DNA from: Cerasicoccus frondis
Lineage (GTDB): Bacteria; Verrucomicrobiota; Verrucomicrobiia; Opitutales; Cerasicoccaceae
NCBI GenBank assembly: GCA_031296915.1
Contig: JAVDPC010000036.1
Span: 1 to 40,000 of the forward strand
Direction of reading: 5' to 3'
DNA length: 40,000 bases
Shown here one piece after another: positions 1 to 8,551 of the stretch. Position numbers and translations under genes: made by a program. Numbering within the stretch: the first letter of the stretch is position 1; each line of letters opens with the position of its first letter. Below the pieces are notes generated by a model. That model did no database searches and was not told the DNA's origin. It saw nothing but the letters and a program-made list of their open reading frames with translations.

Positions 1-71
1 GTGCCCGGCGAACGGGCGGGGATTCTTGTGTTCTTTGAAAATTAAAAAGGCGGGTTTTACCCCCCCCCTGG

Positions 72-90
72 CCCGGCGTTGCGCGCCGGG
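72..90. other. GC-rich hairpin beside a run of nine C
   Basis: A perfect 7-base stem (cccggcg / cgccggg) encloses a 5-base loop at 72-90, just after nine consecutive C (60-68). A second small stem (gcccg / cgggc) lies at 3-17. No T-run follows the stem at 72-90, so it is not a typical intrinsic terminator. It may be part of the repetitive spacer that continues to 244, or the tail of a terminator for a gene outside the window. Confidence 0.3.
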
Positions 91-92
91 AG

Positions 93-244
93 ATTAAAAA
101 TTAAAGTGAGCAAATTAAAGGTCGGCAGATGGGTTGGCTTGAAGCGCGAGCCTGTCAGTGAAGCGGAGCTAGCTCAGTAGCGGCATCCAGGAAGTTGCGC
201 CCACTTACGCCCCCCACTTTAATTTTTAATTTGCTCACTTTAAT
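93..244. repeat. Interlocked A+T-rich inverted repeats
   Basis: Two overlapping words each have a perfect inverted copy about 110 bases away. A 14-base word at 93-106 pairs with 217-230, and a 20-base word (attaaagtgagcaaattaaa) at 100-119 pairs with 225-244. The first word is outermost on the left but innermost on the right, so the two stems cannot both form. The core between the arms (120-216) is G+C richer and has no convincing gene. The repeat ends just past the antiporter stop. It may be an intergenic repeat element or a 3' structure; only one copy is visible here. Confidence 0.6.
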
Positions 245-252
245 CTCAACAA

Positions 253-2073
253 TCACTCCTCCTCTGCCGCTAGCTTGAGGAAGACGAGGGTTGAGCCCTC
301 CTTGGGGGTGATCTTCGACTTGGCGTTGAAAATGCGGACATCGCCCTCCTCTTCGACGCAGAACAACAGCACCGCGCGGGCGCCGTATTCTTCGTCGAAG
401 GCGGACATGTCGAAGTTTTCACGCAAAGTGATGTGCTCGAAGGTCGCACCGCTGGCCAACTGCATTTCGAAGAAGCTGTAAGTCGCATCATCGGCGAAAA
501 GCGGGTTCATCTTCTTGGACTGGTTGTCCTGCGGGTTGGTGTTCTTCTCCGGCAACAGGTGGTAAATATCGGCCCGCTCAATGTATTCGCGCAAGGTCGT
601 TTGGGCGAAAGCGTTCACCTCGTCGTTGGCCGTCAGGGCGACCGCGTGGCCGATGTTGGAGAAATCCAACTCCTCCAGAAACTCCTCGGAAAAGACATTG
701 CCCGGGTGCGCGGTCAACTCATGGCGACGCGCGCGGTGCACGTGGAAGCGATTGGAATCGATCAGAACCACATCACCGCCGACCTTCTTCAGCTCCGCCG
801 CCATGCCGATCGCCCAGTCATGCGCGCCCACAAACAACACGCCCTGCGGGTCCAGGTTCGACAAGCCGAGTCTGGACGACAACGGCGCCGCCAACAGGCC
901 ATAAAAGCCCACGGTGCCCACGACCACGAGCAGCATGACCGCCATCATCTTGTCCGCGTCTTCCACACCGGCGTCCGCCAGCTTAAGCGTAAAGAGCGAA
1001 GTCAGCGCCACGGCCACAATCCCGCGCGGGGCGAGCATCATCAGCAGCACCCGCTCCTTCCAGGAAGTTCCCGAGCCAATCGTTGAGACCATGACCGCAG
1101 CCGGCCGCACGATGACAATCAGGCTCACGACAAACAGGACGCTGCTGATGTTAATCGCGTCCACCGTCTCCGGCGCCACGCGCGCCGCCAGCAAGATGAA
1201 CAGCATGGAGATGAGCAAGATCTGGAGGTTTTCCTTAAAGGCCGTGATGTGGCGCACATCGAAAAGCTTCTGGTTGGCCATCAGCACGCCAAAGAGCGTC
1301 ACCGTCAGCAACCCCGACTCCTCCTGCAAATGATTCGACACGCCAAAGGAACCCAGGACCAGCGCCAGGACGACGAAATTGTGCAAGAACTCAGGCAGCA
1401 GTTTCAGCTTCACGAGCCCGAGCAGCAGGCCACCGCTCAGCGCCGAAAACACCACGCCGATGGCGAGCGTCTTCGCAATGCCGACCATGACAATCGCGCC
1501 GCTGCCCATGTCCTCCATATGCCCGTGGCCATGCCCTCCGCCCTGGTTGGCGATCAGCACTTCGAAAACGAGCACGGCCAGGATCACGCCAATGGGGTCA
1601 TTCAGAATGCCCTCCCACTTGGCCATGTATTTGACCTTACCGCGCGGTCGGATCGTGCGCAGCATGGGCCCGATCACCGTCGGCCCAGTCACCGTCAACA
1701 ACGCGGCGAACAACGCGCTGAGCATGCCGTTGAAACCGAGGAAAAACTTGGCCAGCACAAACGTCAGCCCCCAGGTCATGACCACGCCCAACGAGACCAG
1801 ACGGACAATCGTCACGCCTGCCTCCCGCAGGTCGGAAAACTTCAGCGTCAACCCGCCCTCAAACAAAATGATCGCCACCGCCGCCGAAACTATGGGAAAA
1901 AGAAGATCGCCCAGCACGTCGTCCGGGTTCAACAAGCCCGTGACCGGTCCCACAATAAAGCCTGTGCCCAACAACAGCAGGATAGCCGGGATTTTCAGCC
2001 TCCAGCCCAACCACTGCGCAATGGCGCCTAGCGCAATAATCCAGGCGAAGCTTCCGTAAATCGACACCTCCAT
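253..2073 (-). CDS. CPA1-type Na+/H+ antiporter with cytoplasmic RCK (TrkA-N) domain
   Basis: Predicted inner-membrane cation/proton antiporter of 606 residues that would exchange Na+ (or K+) for H+ in pH and salt homeostasis. Residues 1-400 form about a dozen hydrophobic segments. They include the TVTGPTVIGP stretch (127-136), the N158-D159 pair typical of electroneutral CPA1 exchangers, and APRGIVAVAL (348-357) with the conserved membrane Arg. Residues 411-520 resemble a TrkA-N/RCK nucleotide-binding fold (GVLFVGAHDW, then VVLIDSN with an acidic residue at about 439). The glycine motif is degenerate, so nucleotide binding is uncertain. A hydrophilic loop at 178-190 (GGGHGHGHMEDMG) is His-rich and could bind a metal. 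The gene diverges from the AspT-like transporter at 2176 across 102 bases. The ion specificity cannot be read from the sequence. Confidence 0.9.
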   Translation of the reverse strand: MEVSIYGSFAWIIALGAIAQWLGWRLKIPAILLLLGTGFIVGPVTGLLNPDDVLGDLLFPIVSAAVAIILFEGGLTLKFSDLREAGVTIVRLVSLGVVMTWGLTFVLAKFFLGFNGMLSALFAALLTVTGPTVIGPMLRTIRPRGKVKYMAKWEGILNDPIGVILAVLVFEVLIANQGGGHGHGHMEDMGSGAIVMVGIAKTLAIGVVFSALSGGLLLGLVKLKLLPEFLHNFVVLALVLGSFGVSNHLQEESGLLTVTLFGVLMANQKLFDVRHITAFKENLQILLISMLFILLAARVAPETVDAINISSVLFVVSLIVIVRPAAVMVSTIGSGTSWKERVLLMMLAPRGIVAVALTSLFTLKLADAGVEDADKMMAVMLLVVVGTVGFYGLLAAPLSSRLGLSNLDPQGVLFVGAHDWAIGMAAELKKVGGDVVLIDSNRFHVHRARRHELTAHPGNVFSEEFLEELDFSNIGHAVALTANDEVNAFAQTTLREYIERADIYHLLPEKNTNPQDNQSKKMNPLFADDATYSFFEMQLASGATFEHITLRENFDMSAFDEEYGARAVLLFCVEEEGDVRIFNAKSKITPKEGSTLVFLKLAAEEE

Positions 2074-2153
2074 TAGGGCACAAGGCTCTGAGTTTCAAAG
2101 GCCAAGGCAACCACAAACAATATTAATGTTTTTTATTGCAGGATGTTTCAAAA

Positions 2154-2166
2154 TTAGCTTAGCTAA
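2154..2166. promoter_or_regulatory. Small palindrome in the divergent promoter region
   Basis: ttagct-t-agctaa is a perfect 6-base inverted repeat around one base. It lies about ten bases upstream of the AspT-like transporter start, inside the 102-base gap shared with the antiporter. Its position would suit an operator for a dimeric regulator, but palindromes this short arise by chance and no regulator gene is adjacent. Confidence 0.2.
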
Positions 2167-2175
2167 ACAACAATT

Positions 2176-3792
2176 ATGGAGGAAGGCGTTATACACACGT
2201 TGATGAGCAACCCGCTGATTGCACTGTTTGTGATTATAGGCGGCGGATTGCTCTTAGGGCAAGTAACGATTAAAGGCGTCAACCTGGGCAGCTCGGGCGT
2301 GCTGTTCACGGCGCTGCTCGCTGGGCATTTTCAATACAGCCTCCCGGCGGCCATTGGCTCCGTCGGCCTGGTGCTTTTTGTTTACTGCGTGGGCATTGGC
2401 GCGGGCGGGCGCTTCTTTTCAGCGATCGCCCGTGAGGGCAGCCAACTCGCGCTGCTCGCGCTGTTAATCGTGATCATCGGGACGGCGCTCGCCTACGCGA
2501 TGGCGCTCATGCTGGACATCCCGGCAGACTTGGCGGCAGGCATTTTCGCCGGCTCGCTGACCAGCACCCCCGCCCTCGCCGCCGCCAGCGAAAGCCTGTC
2601 CGACGTTGGGGAATCCGCCCTCGTCATTGGCTATGGCATTGCGTATCCGTTTGGCGTCGCCGGCGTGGTGATCGTCATCCAGGTCCTGCCCAAGCTGCTC
2701 AAGTGGGACCTCAAAAAGGCCGCCGCCGAAGCCAAGGACCCCCGCGAAGCCGAAGCCCGCGTAGAAAACGTCCTCGTCGAAGTCACCAACCCCAATCTCG
2801 AAGGAAAACGCATTTCCGAAAGCGGGTTGGCCCAGTTCAACGCCTGCCAGGCATCCCGCGTGCAACGCGGCGAAAAGCTCGAACCGCTCAGCTACGACGA
2901 CACGTTTCACGTTGGCCAGCGCCTCATGCTCGTGGGCCTGACCAAAGAGATCGGCATCGCCGTCGACTACCTCGGCAAGCGCTGCGACCAGCGCGCGCTG
3001 CGCGACGTTGAAAACGAAAAGCGCGAGCTCGCCGTCACCAGCAAAGCATTCGCCGGCAAGAACTTGCGCGACATTGCCCCACTCAAAAATCACGGCGTCG
3101 TCATCACCCGCATTTCACGCCTGGGCCTCACCTTTGTCCCCAATGCCTCCACCGTAATTGAGAACCACGACGTGCTGACCGTCGTCGGCCGTTCGGAAGC
3201 GATCAAAGACTTTGCCGAAGTCGTCGGCCACCGCAGCAACAGCGTCGATGAGACGGATCTGCTGTCACTCTCACTCGGCCTGGCCCTGGGCATCGTCGTC
3301 GGCCTGATCCCGATCAAGCTGCCAGGCGGCAGCCCATTAACCCTTGGCCTCGCGGGCGGACCACTGATCACGGGCCTCGTTCTGGGCCACTTTGGTCGCG
3401 TGGGCCGAATCGTTGGGCACATCCCCCGCCCCACTCGCCTGCTGTTGCAGGAGTTCGGCCTCGTCCTGTTCCTCGCCGACGCTGGCGTCAAGGGTGGCGG
3501 CGCGCTGGTGGCGACGCTGCAGGAATACGGCATGGTGCTGTTCGGCATGGGCGTCGTGCTGACCGTGGCTCCCATCGCCATTGCGCTGCCCATTGCCACG
3601 AAGTTCTTTAAAATGAACATTTTGCAAGCGCTCGGCGGCATTTGCGGCGGCATGACCTCCACTCCCGCCCTGGGCGCCATCACCGCCAAAACCGACTCCC
3701 AGGCGCCCGTCGTCAGCTACGCCACCGCCTATCCGATCGCGTTGATCATGATGACCGTCTTCGCCAAGCTCCTCGTCTCCACGCTGTCCTAA
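2176..3792 (+). CDS. AspT/YidE-type putative transporter with two RCK_C domains
   Basis: 538-residue membrane protein of the aspartate:alanine-exchanger (AAE)/YidE-YbjL family. The architecture is a duplicated membrane half flanking central cytoplasmic RCK_C (TrkA-C) domains: membrane segments about 10-175, two RCK_C-like modules about 195-275 and 280-355, then a second membrane half about 365-535. The family signature GSLTSTPAL occurs at 126-134 and again as GGMTSTPALG near residue 495, as expected for two inverted repeats. Well-studied members exchange aspartate and alanine; YidE-type members have no firm substrate, so none is assigned. The ATG at 2176 is the best start; the GGAGG it contains is too far upstream to serve ATG 2203 well. 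The divergent antiporter also carries an RCK-type domain. Confidence 0.85.
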   Translation: MEEGVIHTLMSNPLIALFVIIGGGLLLGQVTIKGVNLGSSGVLFTALLAGHFQYSLPAAIGSVGLVLFVYCVGIGAGGRFFSAIAREGSQLALLALLIVIIGTALAYAMALMLDIPADLAAGIFAGSLTSTPALAAASESLSDVGESALVIGYGIAYPFGVAGVVIVIQVLPKLLKWDLKKAAAEAKDPREAEARVENVLVEVTNPNLEGKRISESGLAQFNACQASRVQRGEKLEPLSYDDTFHVGQRLMLVGLTKEIGIAVDYLGKRCDQRALRDVENEKRELAVTSKAFAGKNLRDIAPLKNHGVVITRISRLGLTFVPNASTVIENHDVLTVVGRSEAIKDFAEVVGHRSNSVDETDLLSLSLGLALGIVVGLIPIKLPGGSPLTLGLAGGPLITGLVLGHFGRVGRIVGHIPRPTRLLLQEFGLVLFLADAGVKGGGALVATLQEYGMVLFGMGVVLTVAPIAIALPIATKFFKMNILQALGGICGGMTSTPALGAITAKTDSQAPVVSYATAYPIALIMMTVFAKLLVSTLS

Positions 3793-3884
3793 CAACCAAT
3801 TCCAGCCGTCGAAAATAGTACGGCGCGCGGCGCCAAAATGTTGCATGCAATAATGTTTACAGATGCTCAATTGCCTATAGGTTT

Positions 3885-4340
3885 GTGTCTATGGAAAAGC
3901 ACAACCAATACCTCACCATCTCCCTGACAGTTATCGGCGCGGATGACGCGCTTGCATTCTATCAAAAGGCGTTCGACGCCGAAGTCGTCCAGAAGTTTGC
4001 CCTGCCCAATGGCGTCATCATGCACGCCACCCTTAAAATTGGCGATGCGTTGGTTTACCTCTCGGAAGAATTCCCGGAATGGAAGGCCCTCAGCCCCAAA
4101 ACGCTGGGCGGCTGCCCGAGTCTGCTTTGCCTCCAAGTCGAGGACCCCGACGCCGTTCACGCCAAGGCGGTTGCCGCCGGCGCGGAAGTCATCGACCCAG
4201 TGCAGGACTACCTGTGGGGCGAGCGCGGCGGTGTCGTTGTCGACCCCTTCGGCTATCGCTGGGCCTTCACCAAACACATCGAGGACATCTCGGAAGAAGA
4301 GATGGTCAAGCGCGTCATGGCGCACATGGGCGGCAACTGA
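3885..4340 (+). CDS. VOC-family (glyoxalase/PhnB-like) protein
   Basis: Small cytoplasmic protein of about 150 residues with the paired beta-alpha-beta-beta-beta modules of the vicinal-oxygen-chelate superfamily. The N-terminal ADDALAFYQKAFDAE and C-terminal WGERGGVVVDPFGYRWAF match the PhnB/YccE-like branch. That branch usually ends DPFGHxW; here the His is Tyr, so a metal ligand may be missing or shifted. Members include glyoxalases, dioxygenases and bleomycin-binding proteins; the substrate here is unknown. The frame opens with GTG at 3885; ATG at 3891 is an equally good start. The DUF748 gene follows 63 bases downstream on the same strand, with no obvious terminator between them. Confidence 0.8.
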   Translation: MSMEKHNQYLTISLTVIGADDALAFYQKAFDAEVVQKFALPNGVIMHATLKIGDALVYLSEEFPEWKALSPKTLGGCPSLLCLQVEDPDAVHAKAVAAGAEVIDPVQDYLWGERGGVVVDPFGYRWAFTKHIEDISEEEMVKRVMAHMGGN

Positions 4341-4403
4341 TTTTTGCCAAAGACTGCATTGTCCGGTTGCCTCTGAATCAGAGATGCCTAGGCTGGGATT
4401 AGT

Positions 4404-7391
4404 ATGGCGACAACTAAGTGGAAACGTTGGGGAAAACGCCTGGGCGTCACGGCGGGTGTGCTCTTTGTTCTTTACGTCGTAGGCGGCTTTTGGGGCGTGC
4501 CGCTCGTCCTGCGCTATTATGCGCTGCCCAAGCTGAACGAGGAAGTCGCAGGCCATGCCGAGGTCGAGGCGTTCTACAGCAATCCCTTCACTTGGCAGCT
4601 CACCGTAAAAGGCTTGAAAGGCTTTACGCCAGATGGCTCCGAAGCCGCAAGTGTGGCGGAATTCCGCGTCAACGTGCAGCCGACGTCGGCCTTCAGCGAA
4701 GAAAAAGCGATCAAGGAAATCTACATCGACCGCCCGTTCCTCAATCTGATCATCGACGAAGACGGCAAGATCAATATCATTTCCTCCTTGGAGCGCCTAC
4801 GGGAAGAAGCGGAAAAGGAAGCAAGCTCCGACGAGCCATTTGTCATCCCCCAGATTCACATTGGCAGCCTGAAGGTTCTCAATGCTGGCCTACGCACGCA
4901 GATAGACTCCTTTGGCCGGCCATTTGTGCGGGAGATCGAGGACCTCTCATTCACCATGGAGGACGTCCACACGCTCTCCTCTCACGACAACCCCTATAGC
5001 TTCCACCTCCTCACCACCGATGGCGAAAAAATCCAGGTCAATGGCGACCTGCGGCTCGACCCCTTGAGCTCATGGGGGCAAGTCGTCGTGGAGCAGCTCG
5101 ACTTGAAGGACTTCGACGTTTTTGCAGGCGATCAAGTTGGCTTCGACCTCACTGACGGCGTGGTCGACCTGTCCGTTGGCTATCGGTTCATGCCCTTGGG
5201 CGACACCCCCCGCATGGAAGCCTACGACGGCAATTTCACGCTGACCAACATGCGCATGGTCGCGCGTGACGACCCCGAGCACCCATTCGAGCAAATCGAT
5301 AAAATGCACATACGCGGCGCGAAAATGGATCTCCTGAACAACCTCGTTGCCTGCGATTATTTCTCCATCGAAGGCGGGCTGCTCAAGGTTGTGCGAGAGA
5401 AAGACGGCGTGCTCAACCTGATGCGCTACATCGCCACCAGTGAGCGTCAGGCTGAAATCGCCGCCGAAGCCGAACGCGAAGCAAAGTCCGAAGGCAACGA
5501 GCGCCAAATACGCCTCGGCGTGGTCTCCGCCGACCTCGATATGGGCGTGGCGCTGACCTCCGCCTGGAATCAGATCCAACAACTCGTGGAGCTCAATTGG
5601 GACCTCGAAGTGGGCACAGTCGACCTTTCGGGACTCAGCCTGACGTGGCGCGACGAATACCTGCCCACCCCCGCCGAGCTTCGGTGGACCGACATTGCCA
5701 TGCAGGCGGACAAGCTCAACAACGGCGACAAAGCCTTTCCCTACAAGCTCAGCCTCGTCATGAACGACACCGGCAAAGTTGCGCTGAATGGCTCGTTTAC
5801 CGCAACCCCGGCGTCGACAGAGTTTGAGGTCCAGGCGGAAACCATTCCGCTGCAAGTCATCTCGCCTTACGTAACCAATGTCGTTGATGTCGACCTGATC
5901 AGCGGCGACCTGAGCGCATCAGGCCAAACCGCGATCGCCCTGCCCGACAATGCCCTGCCGGTGCTGTCCGCCGAGGTAAACGCCCAACTAGCCAATCTGG
6001 AAATCGACTGGACCGACCCCGCCAGCAAGCTCATCAGTTGGCAAAATGTCGACCTGCAGGGCGTGTCCGTTTCCACCGAGCCCATGGCGCTGGTGGCAAG
6101 CCAAGTCACGGTAACCAATCCCGTGCTCGCCGTCGAACGCCTGCCCGACGGCTCGTTCCGCCTGCCCTTGCCCAAGGAAAAGGAAGCAACGCCAGCCGAA
6201 ACGGCGCCCTCGCCAGAACCGGACAGCGCGCAGCCCGAGATTGATTACCACGAAGCCAGCGTGCAACTGGTCGAGCTGGTCATCGAGAACGGCGAATTGC
6301 AGATCACCGACCAGGCAGTGTCTCCCGCCATGCAATTCAACGTGACCAACGCCCAACTCCGCGCCGGGCCGTTGTCCTACCCCAACGTTGAACCAACCAA
6401 ATTTGACCTCGCCATAACCCTCAGCAATGGACCATCCGGCGGCGTAAAGGTCGCCGGCGCCCTGGACCCGCTCCAGCCGTTTGCCGCCACCGAAGTCAGC
6501 GTCAACACGACAGGCGTCCCCCTGAGCCCGTTTGCCGCCTACGCCGTGCCGATCATTGGGCGCCCCCCCACCAGCGGTAAGCTGACCGCCAATCTGGGCT
6601 ACTCGATCACCACTGGCGAAATCGTCGGCTCGAACAAAATGCAGATCCAGCAAGTCCGCTTTGGCGAGCGCGCCAAGGACAGCCAAGCGCCCAACCTGCC
6701 GCTCGAACTCGGCGTGGCCATTCTGGAGGACAGCAAGGGCGTCATGCACATCGACGTCCCCGTGAAGGGCAACATCAACGACCCGGAATTTTCCCTCGAC
6801 CACATGATCAGCTACGCAATCGGAAATGTGCTCGAAAAACTCGTCACCGCGCCGTTCGCCGCCCTCGGTTCGCTGCTGCCCGGCGATGAGTCAGTCGGCA
6901 ACGCAATTGCCTTTCAGCCGGGTAAATCCACCCTCCCCCCTGAGGGCCTCGAAGTTGCGACGAACCTCGTGACCATTCTGGCGGATCGCCCCAATCTCTT
7001 ACTCACCTTGACGCCATCGGTTGATCCCGAAACGGACTCCTCCGCTCTCCGCGACTTAAAGTTCCAAGCCATGCTGCAAGCCCGCATGGAAGCCGAAAGC
7101 GATGACGCCGAAGACGCCACCGAGGACCTTTACGACGCCTTGCCCAAGACCGAAGCCACGCCCGACGCCAGCGACCTGACGCTCACCCAACAGCAGGACG
7201 CGATCAAGGAAACCATCGAAATCACGACTCAGGACTTCGCCGATCTCGCCCAAGCGCGCGCCAGCGCCGTCCTAACCGCACTCACGCAAAGCGGCCTCCC
7301 CCCCGAGCGCGTCAAAATCATCACCTCGGATGGTTCGCCCTACGCGCAAGACGGCGCCAAGGTCGATCTCGGCCTCGACGCTGCCCAGTAG
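4404..7391 (+). CDS. DUF748 / AsmA-like envelope protein
   Basis: 995-residue protein with one N-terminal membrane anchor (about 14-36, preceded by KRWGKR) and a long extracytoplasmic body of repeated beta-rich segments. It matches DUF748 proteins, relatives of the AsmA/YhdP/TamB bridge-like group implicated in lipid traffic or outer-membrane homeostasis. Recognisable pieces are the early AEVEAFYSNPFTWQLTVKGL region and the late LGVAILEDSKGVMHIDVPV-GNINDPEF region. After that, FQPGKSTLPPEGL recalls the OmpA-like tail seen in many DUF748 proteins. A Pro/Glu-rich linker lies near 590-610, and an acidic alpha-helical stretch near 890-945. It runs convergent to the dus gene with a 56-base gap. 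A lipid-transfer role is inferred from relatives only. Confidence 0.8.
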   Translation: MATTKWKRWGKRLGVTAGVLFVLYVVGGFWGVPLVLRYYALPKLNEEVAGHAEVEAFYSNPFTWQLTVKGLKGFTPDGSEAASVAEFRVNVQPTSAFSEEKAIKEIYIDRPFLNLIIDEDGKINIISSLERLREEAEKEASSDEPFVIPQIHIGSLKVLNAGLRTQIDSFGRPFVREIEDLSFTMEDVHTLSSHDNPYSFHLLTTDGEKIQVNGDLRLDPLSSWGQVVVEQLDLKDFDVFAGDQVGFDLTDGVVDLSVGYRFMPLGDTPRMEAYDGNFTLTNMRMVARDDPEHPFEQIDKMHIRGAKMDLLNNLVACDYFSIEGGLLKVVREKDGVLNLMRYIATSERQAEIAAEAEREAKSEGNERQIRLGVVSADLDMGVALTSAWNQIQQLVELNWDLEVGTVDLSGLSLTWRDEYLPTPAELRWTDIAMQADKLNNGDKAFPYKLSLVMNDTGKVALNGSFTATPASTEFEVQAETIPLQVISPYVTNVVDVDLISGDLSASGQTAIALPDNALPVLSAEVNAQLANLEIDWTDPASKLISWQNVDLQGVSVSTEPMALVASQVTVTNPVLAVERLPDGSFRLPLPKEKEATPAETAPSPEPDSAQPEIDYHEASVQLVELVIENGELQITDQAVSPAMQFNVTNAQLRAGPLSYPNVEPTKFDLAITLSNGPSGGVKVAGALDPLQPFAATEVSVNTTGVPLSPFAAYAVPIIGRPPTSGKLTANLGYSITTGEIVGSNKMQIQQVRFGERAKDSQAPNLPLELGVAILEDSKGVMHIDVPVKGNINDPEFSLDHMISYAIGNVLEKLVTAPFAALGSLLPGDESVGNAIAFQPGKSTLPPEGLEVATNLVTILADRPNLLLTLTPSVDPETDSSALRDLKFQAMLQARMEAESDDAEDATEDLYDALPKTEATPDASDLTLTQQQDAIKETIEITTQDFADLAQARASAVLTALTQSGLPPERVKIITSDGSPYAQDGAKVDLGLDAAQ

Positions 7392-7447
7392 GCAGTGGCT
7401 AAATTTCGAGGGCGCTTGGTCCAAAATCGAGCCCGATTGAGAGAAGA

Positions 7448-8470
7448 TCATGCCTGCTCGGCGGGAAGCCGTTCAGCGCATTCTTTGAGATGGTTTTGGG
7501 CAATTTCGGGGAGTTCATCCAAGTGCTGCATGCCATCTATGATGGGGCGCAGCTTACGGCCAAGCGGCATGTCTTTGGTCAGCGCTTTAACTTTGGCGCG
7601 CAGCCAACCCACATCACCCCGGTCTTTGTCTGAATAGGGGCCAGCGTAAAGCAGCTCCACGAACCGGAAAATGGTTTCCCAACGCAATTCCGCCGAGGGT
7701 GGCGGTGGGATTTCCCCAGTCGCCAGGAAATGTTTGATCTCTGCAAACAACCACGGATAGCCCAACGCCGCCCGCCCGATCATAATGCCGCTTACCGGCG
7801 ACGCTTTACTGAGCGCAGCCACATCAGCACAGGTTTGCACCCCTCCATTACCGACTACGGGAATCGCTAAGGCGGCGGCAACTTCATTGATTAAATTCCA
7901 ATCCGCCTCGCCTCGATACCCCTGCTCCTTGGTGCGACCATGTATCGCGAGTAATGCTGCGCCGGCGTCCTGCACACGTTGCCCCACTTCAAGCGCGACG
8001 ATCTGCTCGTGATCCCAGCCCGCACGAATCTTCACCGTTATCGGGATTTCGGGCACGGCTTCCACACAGGCTCTGGTGATTTTTTGCAGCATTGGCGGAT
8101 CCTTTAGCAACGAGGACCCCGCATTGATGTCCGTCACACGACTGGCCGGACAACCGCAATTAATATCGATGAAATCCGGCTTCACTCGGTCGGCTATTGC
8201 CCGCGCGGCAGCCGCCATGCGATCGGGCAACGAACCAAATATCTGCACGCCCATTGGACGTTGCTCTTCAGTGAAATCGACATTACGCCAAGCTTTCTCA
8301 GTGCGCAACAGGCTCTCTGCCATGACAAATTCAGTCGTCATCACATCGGCCCCCTGCTCTTTGCACAGTTGACGGAAAGCGCTATCGGTAAAGCGCGCCA
8401 TTGGCGCTAAAAACAGTGGCATCTTCCCCGGACCGATCCAAGGCAGCAGTTTTTGATTTTCAGTGATCAA
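7448..8470 (-). CDS. dus: tRNA-dihydrouridine synthase
   Basis: FMN-dependent enzyme that reduces uridine to dihydrouridine in the D-loop of tRNA. The 340-residue frame has the Dus TIM barrel: PLFLAPMARFTDSAFR (FMN-binding strand 1), DINCGCPASRV with the catalytic Cys (about 107), VKIRAGWD (Lys about 147), IHGRT, and VVGNGG for the phosphate of FMN. It fits DusB-like or bacterial generic Dus best; the subfamily is uncertain. The TTG start at 8470 lies inside an intergenic tandem repeat. ATG at 8422 (residue 17), directly before the first conserved strand, may be the true start. It is the last gene of the minus-strand block, 81 bases after phoU. Confidence 0.9.
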   Translation of the reverse strand: MITENQKLLPWIGPGKMPLFLAPMARFTDSAFRQLCKEQGADVMTTEFVMAESLLRTEKAWRNVDFTEEQRPMGVQIFGSLPDRMAAAARAIADRVKPDFIDINCGCPASRVTDINAGSSLLKDPPMLQKITRACVEAVPEIPITVKIRAGWDHEQIVALEVGQRVQDAGAALLAIHGRTKEQGYRGEADWNLINEVAAALAIPVVGNGGVQTCADVAALSKASPVSGIMIGRAALGYPWLFAEIKHFLATGEIPPPPSAELRWETIFRFVELLYAGPYSDKDRGDVGWLRAKVKALTKDMPLGRKLRPIIDGMQHLDELPEIAQNHLKECAERLPAEQA

Positions 8471-8518
8471 TGGTCAGCTATCGATTTTCAATTGAGCGAT
8501 GGTCGGCGCATTGAAAAT
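8455..8518. repeat. Degenerate tandem repeat and inverted repeat upstream of dus
   Basis: Two imperfect copies of a word of about 24 bases lie in tandem (8455-8478 and 8483-8507); both start gattttca and end ggtcagc/ggtcggc. Within this, attttcaat (8484-8492) and attgaaaat (8510-8518) form a 9-base perfect inverted repeat. The composition is unlike the coding sequence around it. The first copy overlaps the first codons of the longest dus frame. Confidence 0.5.
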
Positions 8519-8551
8519 TGCGAACTGAAAGCTGACAAGTGACAATTGCGC

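Noticed and set aside
60..68. Run of nine C as a phase-variable tract
   Set aside because: It lies outside any gene and has no promoter it could tune; it may be a chance run.
163..183. tRNA-like stretch resembling an acceptor and D-arm (gcggagctagctcagtag)
   Set aside because: No anticodon arm, T-arm (GGTTCGAAT-type) or pairing acceptor strand follows within tRNA distance.
433..2031. Long open frames on the plus strand opposite the antiporter
   Set aside because: They lack family motifs, are rich in Arg/His/Gln from reverse reading of hydrophobic codons, and lie wholly within a clear gene.
5070..6803. Long minus-strand open frames opposite the DUF748 gene
   Set aside because: They are antisense shadows in G+C-rich coding sequence, with no recognisable domain or start signal.
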